Notes: a model not told the origin generated them from the sequence alone. DNA of 64,000 nt from Gleimia sp. 6138-11-ORH1 (GCF_024814355.1 NZ_JANUXV010000002.1:1-64000), one strand, 5' to 3'. Positions 34,881-45,453 are shown, counted from the stretch's first letter. Numbers and translations are program-made.

Positions 34881-37800
34881 ATGACTGTTAATAAGACGTA
34901 CCCAACCTTACGACAGGTTCCACTTACCTTGGTTTTTGCCGGTCAAGCAAGTGGCTGGGAAAAAGTAATCGCCCAAGCAGTAGAAGCTGGGCACGGAACC
35001 TACTTACATTCCCTACTGCAAGAGGCACGAGTTTTACTTGCACCACTGGCGAAGGAAGTTGCCACGGCGGTTACCGGAGCCAGCCAACGGTTGGAAGAAC
35101 TGGTTACAGAAGTAAAACCTACTACCTCAGTAATTGACATTACTCCCGCAGTTTCCATGCCAGCGATCACCCTAACTCAGATTGCTCTAGTAGAAGAACT
35201 GGTTGCCTCTGGGATTTCAGTAAGCGAAACTCAAGTAATCGGACATTCTCAGGGTGCTTTGGGGGCAGATATTATCGCCGCCTACCAGCAGGACTCCCCT
35301 GCTCTTCGCCAACAGGAGCTAGCGAAAGTAGTCGCCCAATCCCTGCTGCTAGGCACAGCTTTAGCAACTTCATTACGCCAGGTTTCCCCTGAAAATACCG
35401 CTTCACAAATGCTCAGCGTCCGCGGACTTTGTGAAACTGCGATCCGCGAAGGCTTAACCCAGATTAACCAGCTAACCAGCTATCCAGTTAGCCTTGCGGT
35501 TAAAAATAATAGTCGCCATTTCATTCTCTCTGGCACCACCGAAGATTTAACAGTGGCTCGTAACTTCTTCAACACTGAAGTAACCGCCCACAATGAGAAA
35601 ATCACCGCAAAGTTAAAAGGCGGTTCCCTCTTACAACCAATCTGGGATGAACTTCCCGTCGCAGCGCCTTTCCACAATGAGCTTTTAGCTGAAGCGAAAA
35701 ACTTGGTGACTAACTGGGCGCAAAAATTAGCTGCAGCTGCGGTACTTCCTAATCTGGAAAATGCGGCGCAGGCTCTTTTCCTTGACCACTTCGACTGGGT
35801 ACAGACTGTGAGTGAAGCAACTGCTTCTAAAGAACGTGTTTTACTTTGCTTGGGGCCTGGTAAAACTGTCCTAAATCTGGTGACGCCTTTAGTTGAAGGT
35901 AAGGGACTGGTAGTTGTCGATGGGACTGACTTTGACGCCCTCGATAAAATTTTAATTCCCGGAGCTGCCCTGCCTGCGCCCACAGTTTCCTGGGATCGTT
36001 TTACTCCGCAGCTGCTTGAACTTCCCAGCGGTGAAGTAGTTGTCGAAACTGCTTTTACAAAACTCACTGGTAACTCACCGATCATTTTGGCAGGCATGAC
36101 CCCAACCACGGTGAATGCTGACATTGTTGCCGCTGCAGCGAACGCTGGTTTCTGGGCGGAAATGGCTGGGGGCGGACAGTACTCTGCCGAAGTATTTGAG
36201 AAGAATAAAGCTGATTTAGTGTCTCAGCTTGAACCGGGTCGCTCTGCGCAGTTTAACTCCATGTTCTTTGACCGCTATATGTGGAACCTGCAGTTTGGGG
36301 CGCAGCGAATCGTCTCTAAAGCCCGTTTAGCCGGCGCTCCAATCAACGGGGTAACTGTTTCAGCGGGTATTCCAGAAGTCGAAGAAGCCACTCAGCTGCT
36401 AGATGATTTAACTGCGGACGGTTTCCCCTATGTCTGTTTCAAACCTGGAACCGTAGAACAGATCCACAACGTTTTGAAAATTGCGGCGGCTAACCAGCAT
36501 CGTAAAATCATTATGCAAGTTGAAGATGGGCACGCGGGCGGACACCACTCTTGGGAAAACCTAGATGACCTGCTGATTGCTACTTACGCGCAGATTCGTA
36601 AACATGAGAATGTGATTTTGCTTGTTGGAGGTGGGATTGGAACCCCGCAGCTAGCTGCTCACTATCTGCTGGGGATTTGGTCTGAAGCTGCTACCGGTGT
36701 GCGGATGCCCGTAGATGGAATTTTGGTGGGCACTGCGGCGATGGTCGCTAAAGAAGCTAAGACTTCCCCCGCTGTGAAACAACTGCTGGTGGATACCCCG
36801 GGGATTACCCTTGCTCAGCAAGGTGGCTGGGTTGGTAAAGGACAGCTTGCCGGGGGAATGACCTCTGGCCTGTCGCACCTCCACGCGGACTTATATGAGG
36901 TGGCTAATGATTCAGCGGCTTGTTCTAAACTTTTAGCTGAAGTTGGCTCAGATATTAGTGAGATTAACTCACGCCGTGCAGAGATTATTGCGGCTTTGAA
37001 TAAGACTGCCAAACCTTACTTTGGGGAAGTTACTGAAATGACTTACGCGCAGTGGGCGCAACGAGTTGTTGATTTAGCTTTCCCCTGGGCTGATCCTACT
37101 TGGTCGGATCGTTTCTTTGACCTGTTACAGCGGATTGAAGCGCGTCTGCACCCTGCTGATAAGGGTGAGATTGAAACCCTTTTTGCTTCCGTGGAAGCGG
37201 TTGAAGATGGGCCAGCTGCGTTAGAGAAACTCCTGGCTGCCTACCCGAGCGCACACACTACCATGGTGGGTGCAAAGGACGCGGCTTGGTTTATCCGCCT
37301 GTGCCGCAAGCACCATAAGCCATTTCCTTTCGTGCCGGTAATTGACGCTGATGTGGCGCGCTGGTGGGGGTTAGATACTCTCTGGCAGTCTCAGGATGCG
37401 CGTTACCCAGCTGAGTCGGTGCGGATTATCGCTGGCCCAGTTTCCGTGGCGGGGATTACTGAAGTAGATGAGCCGATTGCTCACCTCTTGGGCCGGTTCG
37501 AATCTGCTTGCGTAGCTTCGCAACTTTCCGAGGGCGCCGCCGCTAAGCCCGTATTTTCCAGATTGTCCTCTGCCGCAGATGCCTATAGTTTCTTACGCGG
37601 AGCACCGCACTTGGTGTGGAATGGGCATCTTATTGATAACCCGGCACATACTTTAGCTGAAGAAGCTTGTTCGATTGTGGAAACTGAGGCTGGGTTTGAG
37701 CTGGTAATTAACTGTGACACTTACTGGGATGATTTGCCTGAGCCGCATCCTTACGCGGTGAAGCATGTGCGGATTCCAGTGGATCTTCCTGACTCCACCT

Positions 37801-40800
37801 ATACGGGGGCTTCTCCGGTCGTTTCACGCGAACGCCTCCCTGAAGCTGTTTACGAACTGTTAGCGGGGGTTGCTGGAATTGGCGCGCAGTCAGTTGGGGG
37901 CGACCAGTTGCAGGCTTTGCCTTTGGTAACTAAAGCCGGTGAAGTGACTCCTGATGGAGTAGCTGCCCACCTGCCTTTCGGGACAGTTTCTGACGTGGTT
38001 TCCCTTAACCCGCAGATGTTTGCTACCCATTTTGCCGCTACCGGGCAAAGAGCAGCCGCAGGAAATGAAACCCAGTTAGATAGGCTTCCAAATGCGTTAG
38101 CTGATGCGCTGGTAGGGCCATGTTGGCCAAGCATTTATGCGGCTTTAGGTTCAGCTCATCTACCTGATGGTTACCCGGTTATTGAGGGTCTTTTGAACGC
38201 GGTTCATTTGGATCACTGCGTGAGTTTAGAAGCTCCTTTAGAGGAGATAGTAAAGTACTCGCGTCTGCTGGTTCGTACCCATACTTCAGAGTTAGAAGAA
38301 TCTTCCTCTGGCCGGATTGTAAGTGTGAATGTGGCTTTATATGCTCCCGCTGATGAAAATTCCACTCAGGTAGGGGAACTTTTGGTCACTATGTTGGAGC
38401 GTTTCGCTATCCGCGGGCGGATTACTTCTGCGGCTACTCCTTCTGCAGCAGCAGGTTGGGGTGGGAAGATTAGTGATGTTGCAGCTACCCCACGGAAGTT
38501 TATTCGCCGGGCACTGGTAAAAGCCCCTGCTGATATGACTGCGTTTGCGATTGCTTCTGGCGACTACAATCCGATCCACACTTCAGAGCGAGCTGCTGGA
38601 TTAGTGAGCTTAGCCGCACCTTTGGTGCATGGAATGTGGCTGTCTGCTACTGCCCAAGCTGTTGCTTTAGCTGGTTTAGGTAAAGATGAAGTTGCTTCCT
38701 TACAAGGTTGGAGCTATTCCATGTACGGAATGGTGCAGCTTGAGGATGAAGTTGAGATTATCGTTGAACGGGTGGGTAAGCGTTTTGGAGCTGCCGGGCT
38801 TGAAGTTACCTGCCGAATCGGTGAAAATGTTGTTTCTCGCGCCACTGCTTTACTTGCTGCCCCTCGGGTTGCTTACGTTTACCCGGGGCAGGGAATTCAA
38901 AGCGTCGGCATGGGCGCTGCAGATCGTGTGAAAAGTGCAGCTGCTAAAGCTGTGTGGGAACGGGCTGATGCCTACACTCTTTCAGCACTCGGTTTTAGTA
39001 TTCGCCAAATCGTTGAGCAAAATCCCACGGAAATTACTGTGAAGGGAACGGTTCTGCGTCATCCGCAGGGGGTTTTGAATCTAACCCAGTTCACCCAGGT
39101 AGCTTTAGCGGTAGTTGCCTACGCTCAGACCGCGCGTTTAGCTGAAGAGGGTGCGTTAGTGCCCGGAGCTATCTATGCGGGACACTCTTTAGGTGAGTAC
39201 ACTGCGTTAGCTTCCTGTGCGAATATCTTCGATTTAGAAGCTGTGATTGCTGTTGTTTATTCCCGTGGTTCTGCGATGCACACGCTGGTACCGCGTGACG
39301 CACAGGGGCGTTCCAACTATCGACTGGGAGCGCTTCGTCCGGATCAGTGCGGAGTGAGCGCTACGGAAGTGGTTGATTTCGTCGCTAAAGTCGCGCAAGA
39401 AAGTAATGAGTTCTTGCAGATTGTTAATTTCAACTTAGCGGGACAACAGTATGCGGTGGCTGGCACTGTGCGTGGTTTAGAAGCCTTGGAAGCTGCTGCA
39501 TTGGAAGCTGCTAACGCAGTAGGTGGGAAGCGTCCTTTCATGACGATTCCGGGAATTGACGTTCCTTTCCATTCCTCAGTCCTCCGTGATGGGGTGCAGG
39601 CTTTTGCTCAAACCTTAGATGAAACTCTCCCCGCTGAGATTGATGTTGAGGCTTTAGTGGGCCGGTATATTCCGAACCTGGTGGCGCAGCCTTTTGCGCT
39701 TACTCGCCAGTTCGCGCAAGCGATTTTGGATACGGTTCCTGCCGTTGCGTTAGAAGATCTCTTAGCTGAGGGCGATAAGTTTGAACAGTTGGCTGAAAAT
39801 GAGCCTGGTCGTTTAGCGCGGATTCTTCTGCTTGAGTTACTTTCTTGGCAGTTCGCGTCTCCGGTGCGTTGGATTGAAACCCAAGACTTGCTGCTTAAAG
39901 CAAAGCAGCTGGGTGGCCTGGAAGTTTCCCAGATTATCGAGGTCGGTTTAGCTTCAGCGCCTACTTTAGCTAACCTGGCGACAAAGACGCTTAACCTGCC
40001 GGCCTACCAGTTAGCTAAAGTGGTGGTGCGTAACGTAGAGCGTGATGAAGCTAGCGTTTATGCCTCGGATGCTTTAGCTGTTCCAGCGCGTGAAATAGCT
40101 GCTGCAGATATGGACTTAGATACTACTAGTGTCAGTGAGGATGCTTCTTCACAAGCAGCTTCTGAAGCTACCTCAGCAGCAGAAACTGCGCCGACTGTGG
40201 AAGAAACCCCAAGTGCCCCATCTGCTCCAGCCTCCGGTGGAACTGGTTCCGCTTTGGCGGCGCCCTCGGATATTAACTTCGACCCGGAAGCTGCTTTACT
40301 AACTCTCATTGCCCTCCAGACCAAGCTGCGCTTGGAACAAATCGGAGCAACTGATACTGCGGATTCCATTACCAACGGGGTTTCTTCTCGCCGTAACCAG
40401 CTGCTTATGGATATGGCAGCTGAGCTGGGAGTTCCCTCTTTGGATGGGGCAGCTGAAGCTGATATTGCCACCATCTGCCAGCGCGCTAATCAAGCAGCCC
40501 CAACCTATCAGCCATTCGGTTCTGTGCTGGGTGAACTGGTGCGCGCTAAACTGCGTCCGCTAGTTGCCGGAGTGGGTTTGAAACCAACTGCCGTAGCGGA
40601 ACGGATCAGCGAAGTTTGGAAGCTGCCTGCTTCGTGGATTTGCCCGGTTGAAGCACAAATCGTGTTAGAAACTCGCGTGGGGGAATCGGTTCGCGGCGGA
40701 ACCTTAGGGACTTTGGCGGAACTTCCAACTGGTTCTAAAGCGCAAGTCTTTGAGCTGATTGACGCCGCCGTACAGCAGGTAGCTAATCGACAGGGGGTTT

Positions 40801-43800
40801 CTGTAGCCAAAGCCGGCGGAGGATCTGCCGGAGGAACTGCCGTAGTAGATTCACAGGCGCTGAATGCTTTTGCGGAACAAGTTACTGGAGAATCTGGGGT
40901 TTTAGCGGCGATCGCTAACACGATTGCGACTAAACTCGGTTTGCAACCAACTGAAGCTCCGGTCGAGTCGGAAGATTTCTCTGCTTTAGTAACTGCTGTA
41001 GAAGCCGAGTTAGGGCCTAAGTGGCTGCAGTCAGTCACCCCCGCATTTACGAACGAGAAAGTGGTTCTCTTTGATGACCGTTGGGCAGTAGCCCGCGAAG
41101 AACTGGCTCGGGCCGGCGCACAAAAACAAGCGGTTGATCCGCAGCGGTTTACCGGTTTAGGTGAGACAGTTGCGCGGCACGCTTCCTGGTGGGCAAAGTG
41201 CACTGCAGGGGAAGTTAGTGAAGCCTTTGCGGCTGCCTCCGCCTGCGCTGCAACCGAGTTCACGGGACGCTACCGCGGAGAAATAGCGTTAGTTACCGGT
41301 GCTTCTCCTGGTTCGATCGCCTACTCTGTTGTGGAGTCTTTGCTGGCTGAGGGCGCTACCGTGGTGATGACTACTTCGCGTTTAACTCCTACGCGCGTGG
41401 ATTTAGCGCGCCAGCTCTACGCTAACCACGCGGCAGCTGGTTCAGCCCTGTATGTTGTGGAAGCGAACCTATCATCTTTCCGCGATGTGGATGCGGTAGT
41501 CGATTGGATTTCCACTGAGCAAACTCAAACGCGTGGTAACCAAACTGTAGTTACCAAACCAGCGTTACTGCCGACTTTAGTATTCCCCTTCGCTGCACCG
41601 AGCGTATATGGGTCTTTAGCTGACGTAGGTGGTGTAGCTGAAGCTCAGGCACGCCTGTTGCTGTGGAGCGTTGAGCGTTTAATCGCTAAGTTAGCTGAGC
41701 GGATTGTTAATACGGTTAATGCTCCGCGAGCGCATATTGTGCTCCCGGGTTCCCCTAACCGTGGTACTTTCGGCGGAGACGGCGCTTATGGTGAAGTTAA
41801 GGCTGCTTTTGACGCGATTTTGAATAAGTGGCAGGCTGAATCCGGTTGGGTTAATGGGGTTACTTTAGCGCAAGCTCGGATTGGTTGGGTGCGCGGTACT
41901 CATCTGATGGGGGGTAATGACGCGTTAGTTCCTGCCGCTCAGGCCGCTGGGATTCATGTTTATACTCCGGCGGAGATCACGCGGGAACTGCTGGCCCTGT
42001 GTTCTGAGGAAGCTAAAGTAGCTGCTTTGGAAGCTCCTTTGGATGTTGATTTAACCGGTGGTTTAGCTACCGCACAGGTTTCTTTGCCGGAGCTTGCGAA
42101 AACTGTGCAAGCTCAGCAAAGTCAGAGTGTTGCCAACGCCTTAGCTGGGGAAGAGACGTTCATTAGGGCGCTTCCGAATGTGCCGTCACGGACACTGCCA
42201 GCTTCGGTGCCTTTGGGTGAGGTGACTGCTTCACTGGAGGACATGGTGGTAGTTGTAGGTGCTGGTGAAGTGAGTGCCTGGGGTTCTGCTCGGACTCGGT
42301 TAGAAGCAGAGTTAGGGATTGAACGCGATGGTTCTGTTGCTTTAACGGCGGCGGGAGTTTTGGAACTTGCTTGGATGATGGGGTTGGTTTCTTGGAATGA
42401 AGATCCTGCTCCGGGCTGGTATGACGCTAAGGGTAGTGAAGTTCCGGAAGAGTTAATCTTTGAGCGTTTCCACGATGAGGTTGTGGCTCGTTGCGGGGTG
42501 CGTTCGTTCCCGAATGATTCCACTCTTATCGAGGGCGGTTCAAATGACGTGGCGACCATCTACCTGGATAAGGAAATTACTTTCACCGTTGATTCTGAAA
42601 CTGAAGCGTTAGAGTATCAGTTGGCTGATCCTGCTACACAGATTGCTAATGTGGCTGGTGAGTGGCAGGTAACTAAGCCGGCTGGGACTGTTGCGCGGGT
42701 TCCTAAGCGAGCTACTTTGTCTCGTACCGTAGGGGGCGCGCTGCCTACTGGTTTTAATCCTGCTAACTGGGGTATTCCCGCTAACATGGTTGATTCTTTG
42801 GATCGGATTGCGGTTTGGAATCTGGTTACCACCGTTGATGCTTTCCTTTCGTCTGGTTTTACGCCAGCGGAGTTGTTGCAGGCTATTCACCCGTTGGATG
42901 TGGCTTCTACGCAGGGCACTGGCATTGGGGGGATGGAGTCTTTGCGACAGGTATTCCTTTCTCGGTTCTTGGGTGAGGATCGGCCGCAGGATATTTTGCA
43001 AGAAGCGCTTCCAAATGTGGTCGCCGCTCACGTTATGCAAGCCTATGTGGGTGGTTACGGGGCGATGATTCACCCGGTGGCTGCCTGTGCGACTGCTGCT
43101 GTTTCGATTGAAGAAGCGGTTGATAAGATTCGAGTTGGTAAAGCCCAATTCGTTGTTGCCGGTGGGATTGATGATATCTCAGTTGAGTCTCTAACTGGCT
43201 TTGGTGATATGAATGCTACGGCTCATTCACAGCAGATGGCTGATAAGGGCATTTTGGAGCGCTTCTACTCGCGCGCTAATGATCGTCGCCGAGGCGGGTT
43301 CGTTGAAGCTGCTGGCGGTGGCACGGTGCTTTTGGCTCGCGGTGACGTGGCAGCTCAGTTGGGTCTTCCGGTTTTGGCGGTTGTAGCGCATGCGGCTTCA
43401 TATTCTGATGGGGCGCATACTTCGATTCCGGCTCCGGGGATTGGGGCTTTGGGGGCTGCTCGTGGAGGGAGCCAGTCACCTTTGGCTCGTTCATTGCGTT
43501 CGCTTGGTTTAACTCCTGACGATGTTAGGGTGATTTCTAAGCACGATACTTCTACGAATGCGAATGATCCTAATGAGTCAGAGTTGCATACGCGCCTGTG
43601 GCCGGCGATTGGTCGGAGCGTAGGCAATCCGCTGTTTGTGATTAGTCAGAAGTCTCTTACCGGACACGCGAAAGGTGGGGCTGCTCTGTTCCAGGTAGCT
43701 GGTTTGCTTGAGGTGCTTGCCTCTGGTGTGATTCCGGGTAACGCTGCTTTGGATTGTGTTGATCCTGAGATTGCTCCGAAGGCAACTGACTTAGTTTGGT

Positions 43801-44141
43801 TGCGGACGCCTTTAGCGTTAGGGGTAGGCAGTGTTAAAGCTGCGGCGCTTACTTCGCTTGGTTTTGGGCACGTGGCTGCCTTGGTGGTTTTGGCCCATAG
43901 CAGTGCTTTCGAGGTCGCTTTGGCTCAGGCTGGATTTGATGTGGAAGTTTGGCGTCAGCAAGCTAATGCCCGCTTGAATGCGGGAGTGCGCCGTTTAGAA
44001 GCGGGTATGTTAGGGCGTGCTGCCCTCTACGAACAACCTGCTTCCCGTCGTCTCCCCGCAGTAGATGCACACGGGGCAGAAGTGAGTCTGCTACTGAATG
44101 CAGAAACTCGTTTAGGTGCTGACGGAGTTTACCCGCTGTAG
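34881..44141 (+). CDS. fas: Type I fatty acid synthase (multidomain FAS-I)
   Basis: Megasynthase of 3,086 residues that makes fatty acyl-CoA from acetyl- and malonyl-CoA in the cytosol. Domain order matches mycobacterial FAS-I. Acetyltransferase: GHSQG, Ser123. FMN enoyl reductase: GMTPTTVNAD at about 405. MaoC-like dehydratase: GDYNPIH, D1228 and H1233. Malonyl/palmitoyl transferase: GHSLG, Ser1436. Acyl carrier region: NGVSSRRNQ, phosphopantetheine Ser1835 or 1836. Ketoreductase: VTGASPGSIA near 2138, Y2303, K2307. Ketosynthase: C2736, H2888, H2929. An Ala/Ser/Glu-rich linker at about 1750-1795 precedes the carrier domain. There is no C-terminal phosphopantetheinyl transferase; acpS follows. 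All catalytic motifs I looked for are intact. Confidence 0.97.
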   Translation: MTVNKTYPTLRQVPLTLVFAGQASGWEKVIAQAVEAGHGTYLHSLLQEARVLLAPLAKEVATAVTGASQRLEELVTEVKPTTSVIDITPAVSMPAITLTQIALVEELVASGISVSETQVIGHSQGALGADIIAAYQQDSPALRQQELAKVVAQSLLLGTALATSLRQVSPENTASQMLSVRGLCETAIREGLTQINQLTSYPVSLAVKNNSRHFILSGTTEDLTVARNFFNTEVTAHNEKITAKLKGGSLLQPIWDELPVAAPFHNELLAEAKNLVTNWAQKLAAAAVLPNLENAAQALFLDHFDWVQTVSEATASKERVLLCLGPGKTVLNLVTPLVEGKGLVVVDGTDFDALDKILIPGAALPAPTVSWDRFTPQLLELPSGEVVVETAFTKLTGNSPIILAGMTPTTVNADIVAAAANAGFWAEMAGGGQYSAEVFEKNKADLVSQLEPGRSAQFNSMFFDRYMWNLQFGAQRIVSKARLAGAPINGVTVSAGIPEVEEATQLLDDLTADGFPYVCFKPGTVEQIHNVLKIAAANQHRKIIMQVEDGHAGGHHSWENLDDLLIATYAQIRKHENVILLVGGGIGTPQLAAHYLLGIWSEAATGVRMPVDGILVGTAAMVAKEAKTSPAVKQLLVDTPGITLAQQGGWVGKGQLAGGMTSGLSHLHADLYEVANDSAACSKLLAEVGSDISEINSRRAEIIAALNKTAKPYFGEVTEMTYAQWAQRVVDLAFPWADPTWSDRFFDLLQRIEARLHPADKGEIETLFASVEAVEDGPAALEKLLAAYPSAHTTMVGAKDAAWFIRLCRKHHKPFPFVPVIDADVARWWGLDTLWQSQDARYPAESVRIIAGPVSVAGITEVDEPIAHLLGRFESACVASQLSEGAAAKPVFSRLSSAADAYSFLRGAPHLVWNGHLIDNPAHTLAEEACSIVETEAGFELVINCDTYWDDLPEPHPYAVKHVRIPVDLPDSTYTGASPVVSRERLPEAVYELLAGVAGIGAQSVGGDQLQALPLVTKAGEVTPDGVAAHLPFGTVSDVVSLNPQMFATHFAATGQRAAAGNETQLDRLPNALADALVGPCWPSIYAALGSAHLPDGYPVIEGLLNAVHLDHCVSLEAPLEEIVKYSRLLVRTHTSELEESSSGRIVSVNVALYAPADENSTQVGELLVTMLERFAIRGRITSAATPSAAAGWGGKISDVAATPRKFIRRALVKAPADMTAFAIASGDYNPIHTSERAAGLVSLAAPLVHGMWLSATAQAVALAGLGKDEVASLQGWSYSMYGMVQLEDEVEIIVERVGKRFGAAGLEVTCRIGENVVSRATALLAAPRVAYVYPGQGIQSVGMGAADRVKSAAAKAVWERADAYTLSALGFSIRQIVEQNPTEITVKGTVLRHPQGVLNLTQFTQVALAVVAYAQTARLAEEGALVPGAIYAGHSLGEYTALASCANIFDLEAVIAVVYSRGSAMHTLVPRDAQGRSNYRLGALRPDQCGVSATEVVDFVAKVAQESNEFLQIVNFNLAGQQYAVAGTVRGLEALEAAALEAANAVGGKRPFMTIPGIDVPFHSSVLRDGVQAFAQTLDETLPAEIDVEALVGRYIPNLVAQPFALTRQFAQAILDTVPAVALEDLLAEGDKFEQLAENEPGRLARILLLELLSWQFASPVRWIETQDLLLKAKQLGGLEVSQIIEVGLASAPTLANLATKTLNLPAYQLAKVVVRNVERDEASVYASDALAVPAREIAAADMDLDTTSVSEDASSQAASEATSAAETAPTVEETPSAPSAPASGGTGSALAAPSDINFDPEAALLTLIALQTKLRLEQIGATDTADSITNGVSSRRNQLLMDMAAELGVPSLDGAAEADIATICQRANQAAPTYQPFGSVLGELVRAKLRPLVAGVGLKPTAVAERISEVWKLPASWICPVEAQIVLETRVGESVRGGTLGTLAELPTGSKAQVFELIDAAVQQVANRQGVSVAKAGGGSAGGTAVVDSQALNAFAEQVTGESGVLAAIANTIATKLGLQPTEAPVESEDFSALVTAVEAELGPKWLQSVTPAFTNEKVVLFDDRWAVAREELARAGAQKQAVDPQRFTGLGETVARHASWWAKCTAGEVSEAFAAASACAATEFTGRYRGEIALVTGASPGSIAYSVVESLLAEGATVVMTTSRLTPTRVDLARQLYANHAAAGSALYVVEANLSSFRDVDAVVDWISTEQTQTRGNQTVVTKPALLPTLVFPFAAPSVYGSLADVGGVAEAQARLLLWSVERLIAKLAERIVNTVNAPRAHIVLPGSPNRGTFGGDGAYGEVKAAFDAILNKWQAESGWVNGVTLAQARIGWVRGTHLMGGNDALVPAAQAAGIHVYTPAEITRELLALCSEEAKVAALEAPLDVDLTGGLATAQVSLPELAKTVQAQQSQSVANALAGEETFIRALPNVPSRTLPASVPLGEVTASLEDMVVVVGAGEVSAWGSARTRLEAELGIERDGSVALTAAGVLELAWMMGLVSWNEDPAPGWYDAKGSEVPEELIFERFHDEVVARCGVRSFPNDSTLIEGGSNDVATIYLDKEITFTVDSETEALEYQLADPATQIANVAGEWQVTKPAGTVARVPKRATLSRTVGGALPTGFNPANWGIPANMVDSLDRIAVWNLVTTVDAFLSSGFTPAELLQAIHPLDVASTQGTGIGGMESLRQVFLSRFLGEDRPQDILQEALPNVVAAHVMQAYVGGYGAMIHPVAACATAAVSIEEAVDKIRVGKAQFVVAGGIDDISVESLTGFGDMNATAHSQQMADKGILERFYSRANDRRRGGFVEAAGGGTVLLARGDVAAQLGLPVLAVVAHAASYSDGAHTSIPAPGIGALGAARGGSQSPLARSLRSLGLTPDDVRVISKHDTSTNANDPNESELHTRLWPAIGRSVGNPLFVISQKSLTGHAKGGAALFQVAGLLEVLASGVIPGNAALDCVDPEIAPKATDLVWLRTPLALGVGSVKAAALTSLGFGHVAALVVLAHSSAFEVALAQAGFDVEVWRQQANARLNAGVRRLEAGMLGRAALYEQPASRRLPAVDAHGAEVSLLLNAETRLGADGVYPL

Positions 44142-44146
44142 TGAAT

Positions 44147-44184
44147 GTTGGGTGGGGTTTGGATTTATCTGAACCCTACCCAAC
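44147..44184 (+). terminator. Terminator after fas
   Basis: GTTGGGTGGGGTT (44147-44159) pairs with AACCCTACCCAAC (44172-44184), 13 bp with one G-U, followed by a U-rich stretch. It suggests acpS-bioY has its own promoter in 44185-44260 or depends on readthrough. Confidence 0.8.
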
Positions 44185-44263
44185 CTTCTATTCTTTGTCC
44201 GGTTCGATAAGTTAGTTTCACCTACAGTTTTTTAGCTTGTGGGTGTTGTGATTAGGTTGGTAA

Positions 44264-44770
44264 ATGGGTATGGGTGAGGACTTTTCTGGCAGTGAGGCGC
44301 CTCAGTTTGGAAACTTATTTGCGGTTCCGGCGCAGGCGGTAGGGGCTGATTTGGTGCATATTCCTGCTTTTGCTTTGCAGTGCCAACAGCCTGGTTCTGC
44401 TTTCACGAAAGTTTTTTCTCGAGCAGAGTTAAGGTGGGCGCATCGTAACTGTCAGCAGGATCCATTTTCAGCTGCTGAGGAGCATTTGTGGGCTCCTCAT
44501 TTGGCGGTGCGTTGGGCGGCCCGTGAAGCCTTTATCAAAGCCTGGTCTAACTTTCTTTATGCTCAGCCTCCCGTGTTGGCTGATGACCCAAGCCTTTTTC
44601 GCTCCATCACCGTAGTTTCCGATCTGTGGAATCGGCCGGCAATAAAAATCTCTGGGAAAGTGGCGGAGGCTTTCGGGCTTTCTTGTCCGCAAATGTCTCC
44701 CCTACTTTCCCTCTCCCATGAAAATGAATATGCGCTGGCGGTAGTTACGTTGGCGTCACAACAGAAATGA
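44264..44770 (+). CDS. acpS: Holo-[acyl-carrier-protein] synthase, FAS-I activating
   Basis: Transfers 4'-phosphopantetheine from CoA to the carrier-domain serine of the synthase. The signatures are GADLVHIPAFA (metal aspartate, about residue 28) and FSRAEL ... AVRWAAREAFIKAW, the AcpS metal glutamate and lysine. It has 168 residues, longer than the minimal 120-130 because of an N-terminal extension and a middle loop. The ATG at 44264 follows AGGTTGG. A second in-frame ATG at 44270 is equally possible. It lies directly after fas, as in mycobacteria. Confidence 0.9.
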   Translation: MGMGEDFSGSEAPQFGNLFAVPAQAVGADLVHIPAFALQCQQPGSAFTKVFSRAELRWAHRNCQQDPFSAAEEHLWAPHLAVRWAAREAFIKAWSNFLYAQPPVLADDPSLFRSITVVSDLWNRPAIKISGKVAEAFGLSCPQMSPLLSLSHENEYALAVVTLASQQK

Positions 44771-44777
44771 GAAAAAT

Positions 44778-45389
44778 ATGAGTGTTGTGTTGGATAAGCA
44801 AATCTCTGGAGTGTTAGCTGATCGTTTAAGTGTCGGCAAACCTCAGCTTATTACTGATACTGGTTTAGTTTTGGCTGGTGCTTTACTGGTGGGAATTTTG
44901 GCGCAAGTGTCGATTCCGCTGTGGCCGGTACCAATTACTGGGCAGACTTTAGGTGTTAGTTTAGTGGGGGTAGCCCTGGGGGCTCGTCGTGGGGCGCTCT
45001 CTTTAGCTACCTACGCGTTACTTGGCGTCGCTGGGGTACCTTGGTTTGCAAACTTTGGGGGCGGGCCAGCTTACTTGTTGAAGCCGTCTTTTGGGTACAT
45101 TTTAGGGTTCATTGCGGTAGCTTGGCTGGTTGGTTATTTTGCTGAACGCGGCTGGGATCGGACTGTGTTGCGCAGTTTCTTCATGTTCTTTGGTACGTCT
45201 TTAGTGATTTTCTTCGTGGGCGTACATTATTTGTGGATGGCTTTGAACGTTACGGGAGTATCTACGGGCTACTTACAGGCGTGGATGGTGGGTTTTGTTC
45301 CCTTCCTCATCGGTGACGTGATCAAGTGTGCGATTGCGGCTGGTTTGGCTCCTGCCGCGTGGAAGTTAGTTAATCACACTAACCAGTAG
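44778..45389 (+). CDS. bioY: Biotin transporter substrate-binding subunit BioY
   Basis: Integral membrane S-component that captures biotin, with five to six hydrophobic segments in 203 residues. The BioY signature region is clear (QVSIPLWPVPITGQTLGV, then LGARRGALSLATYALLGVAGVPWF and FGGGPAYLLKPSFGYILGF). No bioM/bioN genes adjoin it, so it either works alone or shares a general ECF module encoded elsewhere. It starts 7 nt after acpS. Its placement ties biotin supply to the biotin-dependent carboxylase of the same locus. Confidence 0.93.
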   Translation: MSVVLDKQISGVLADRLSVGKPQLITDTGLVLAGALLVGILAQVSIPLWPVPITGQTLGVSLVGVALGARRGALSLATYALLGVAGVPWFANFGGGPAYLLKPSFGYILGFIAVAWLVGYFAERGWDRTVLRSFFMFFGTSLVIFFVGVHYLWMALNVTGVSTGYLQAWMVGFVPFLIGDVIKCAIAAGLAPAAWKLVNHTNQ

Positions 45390-45453
45390 TCCCTTAATCT
45401 AATGATTTGCGCTCCTGTAGGGTAGCTTCCAGGTCGCTAGATTTACTGATAGG

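Noticed and set aside
40508-41263. A 251-codon open frame on the minus strand within fas
   Set aside because: Antisense to the carrier-ketoreductase region of FAS-I; Ser/Ala/Thr-rich composition with no motif or ribosome site.
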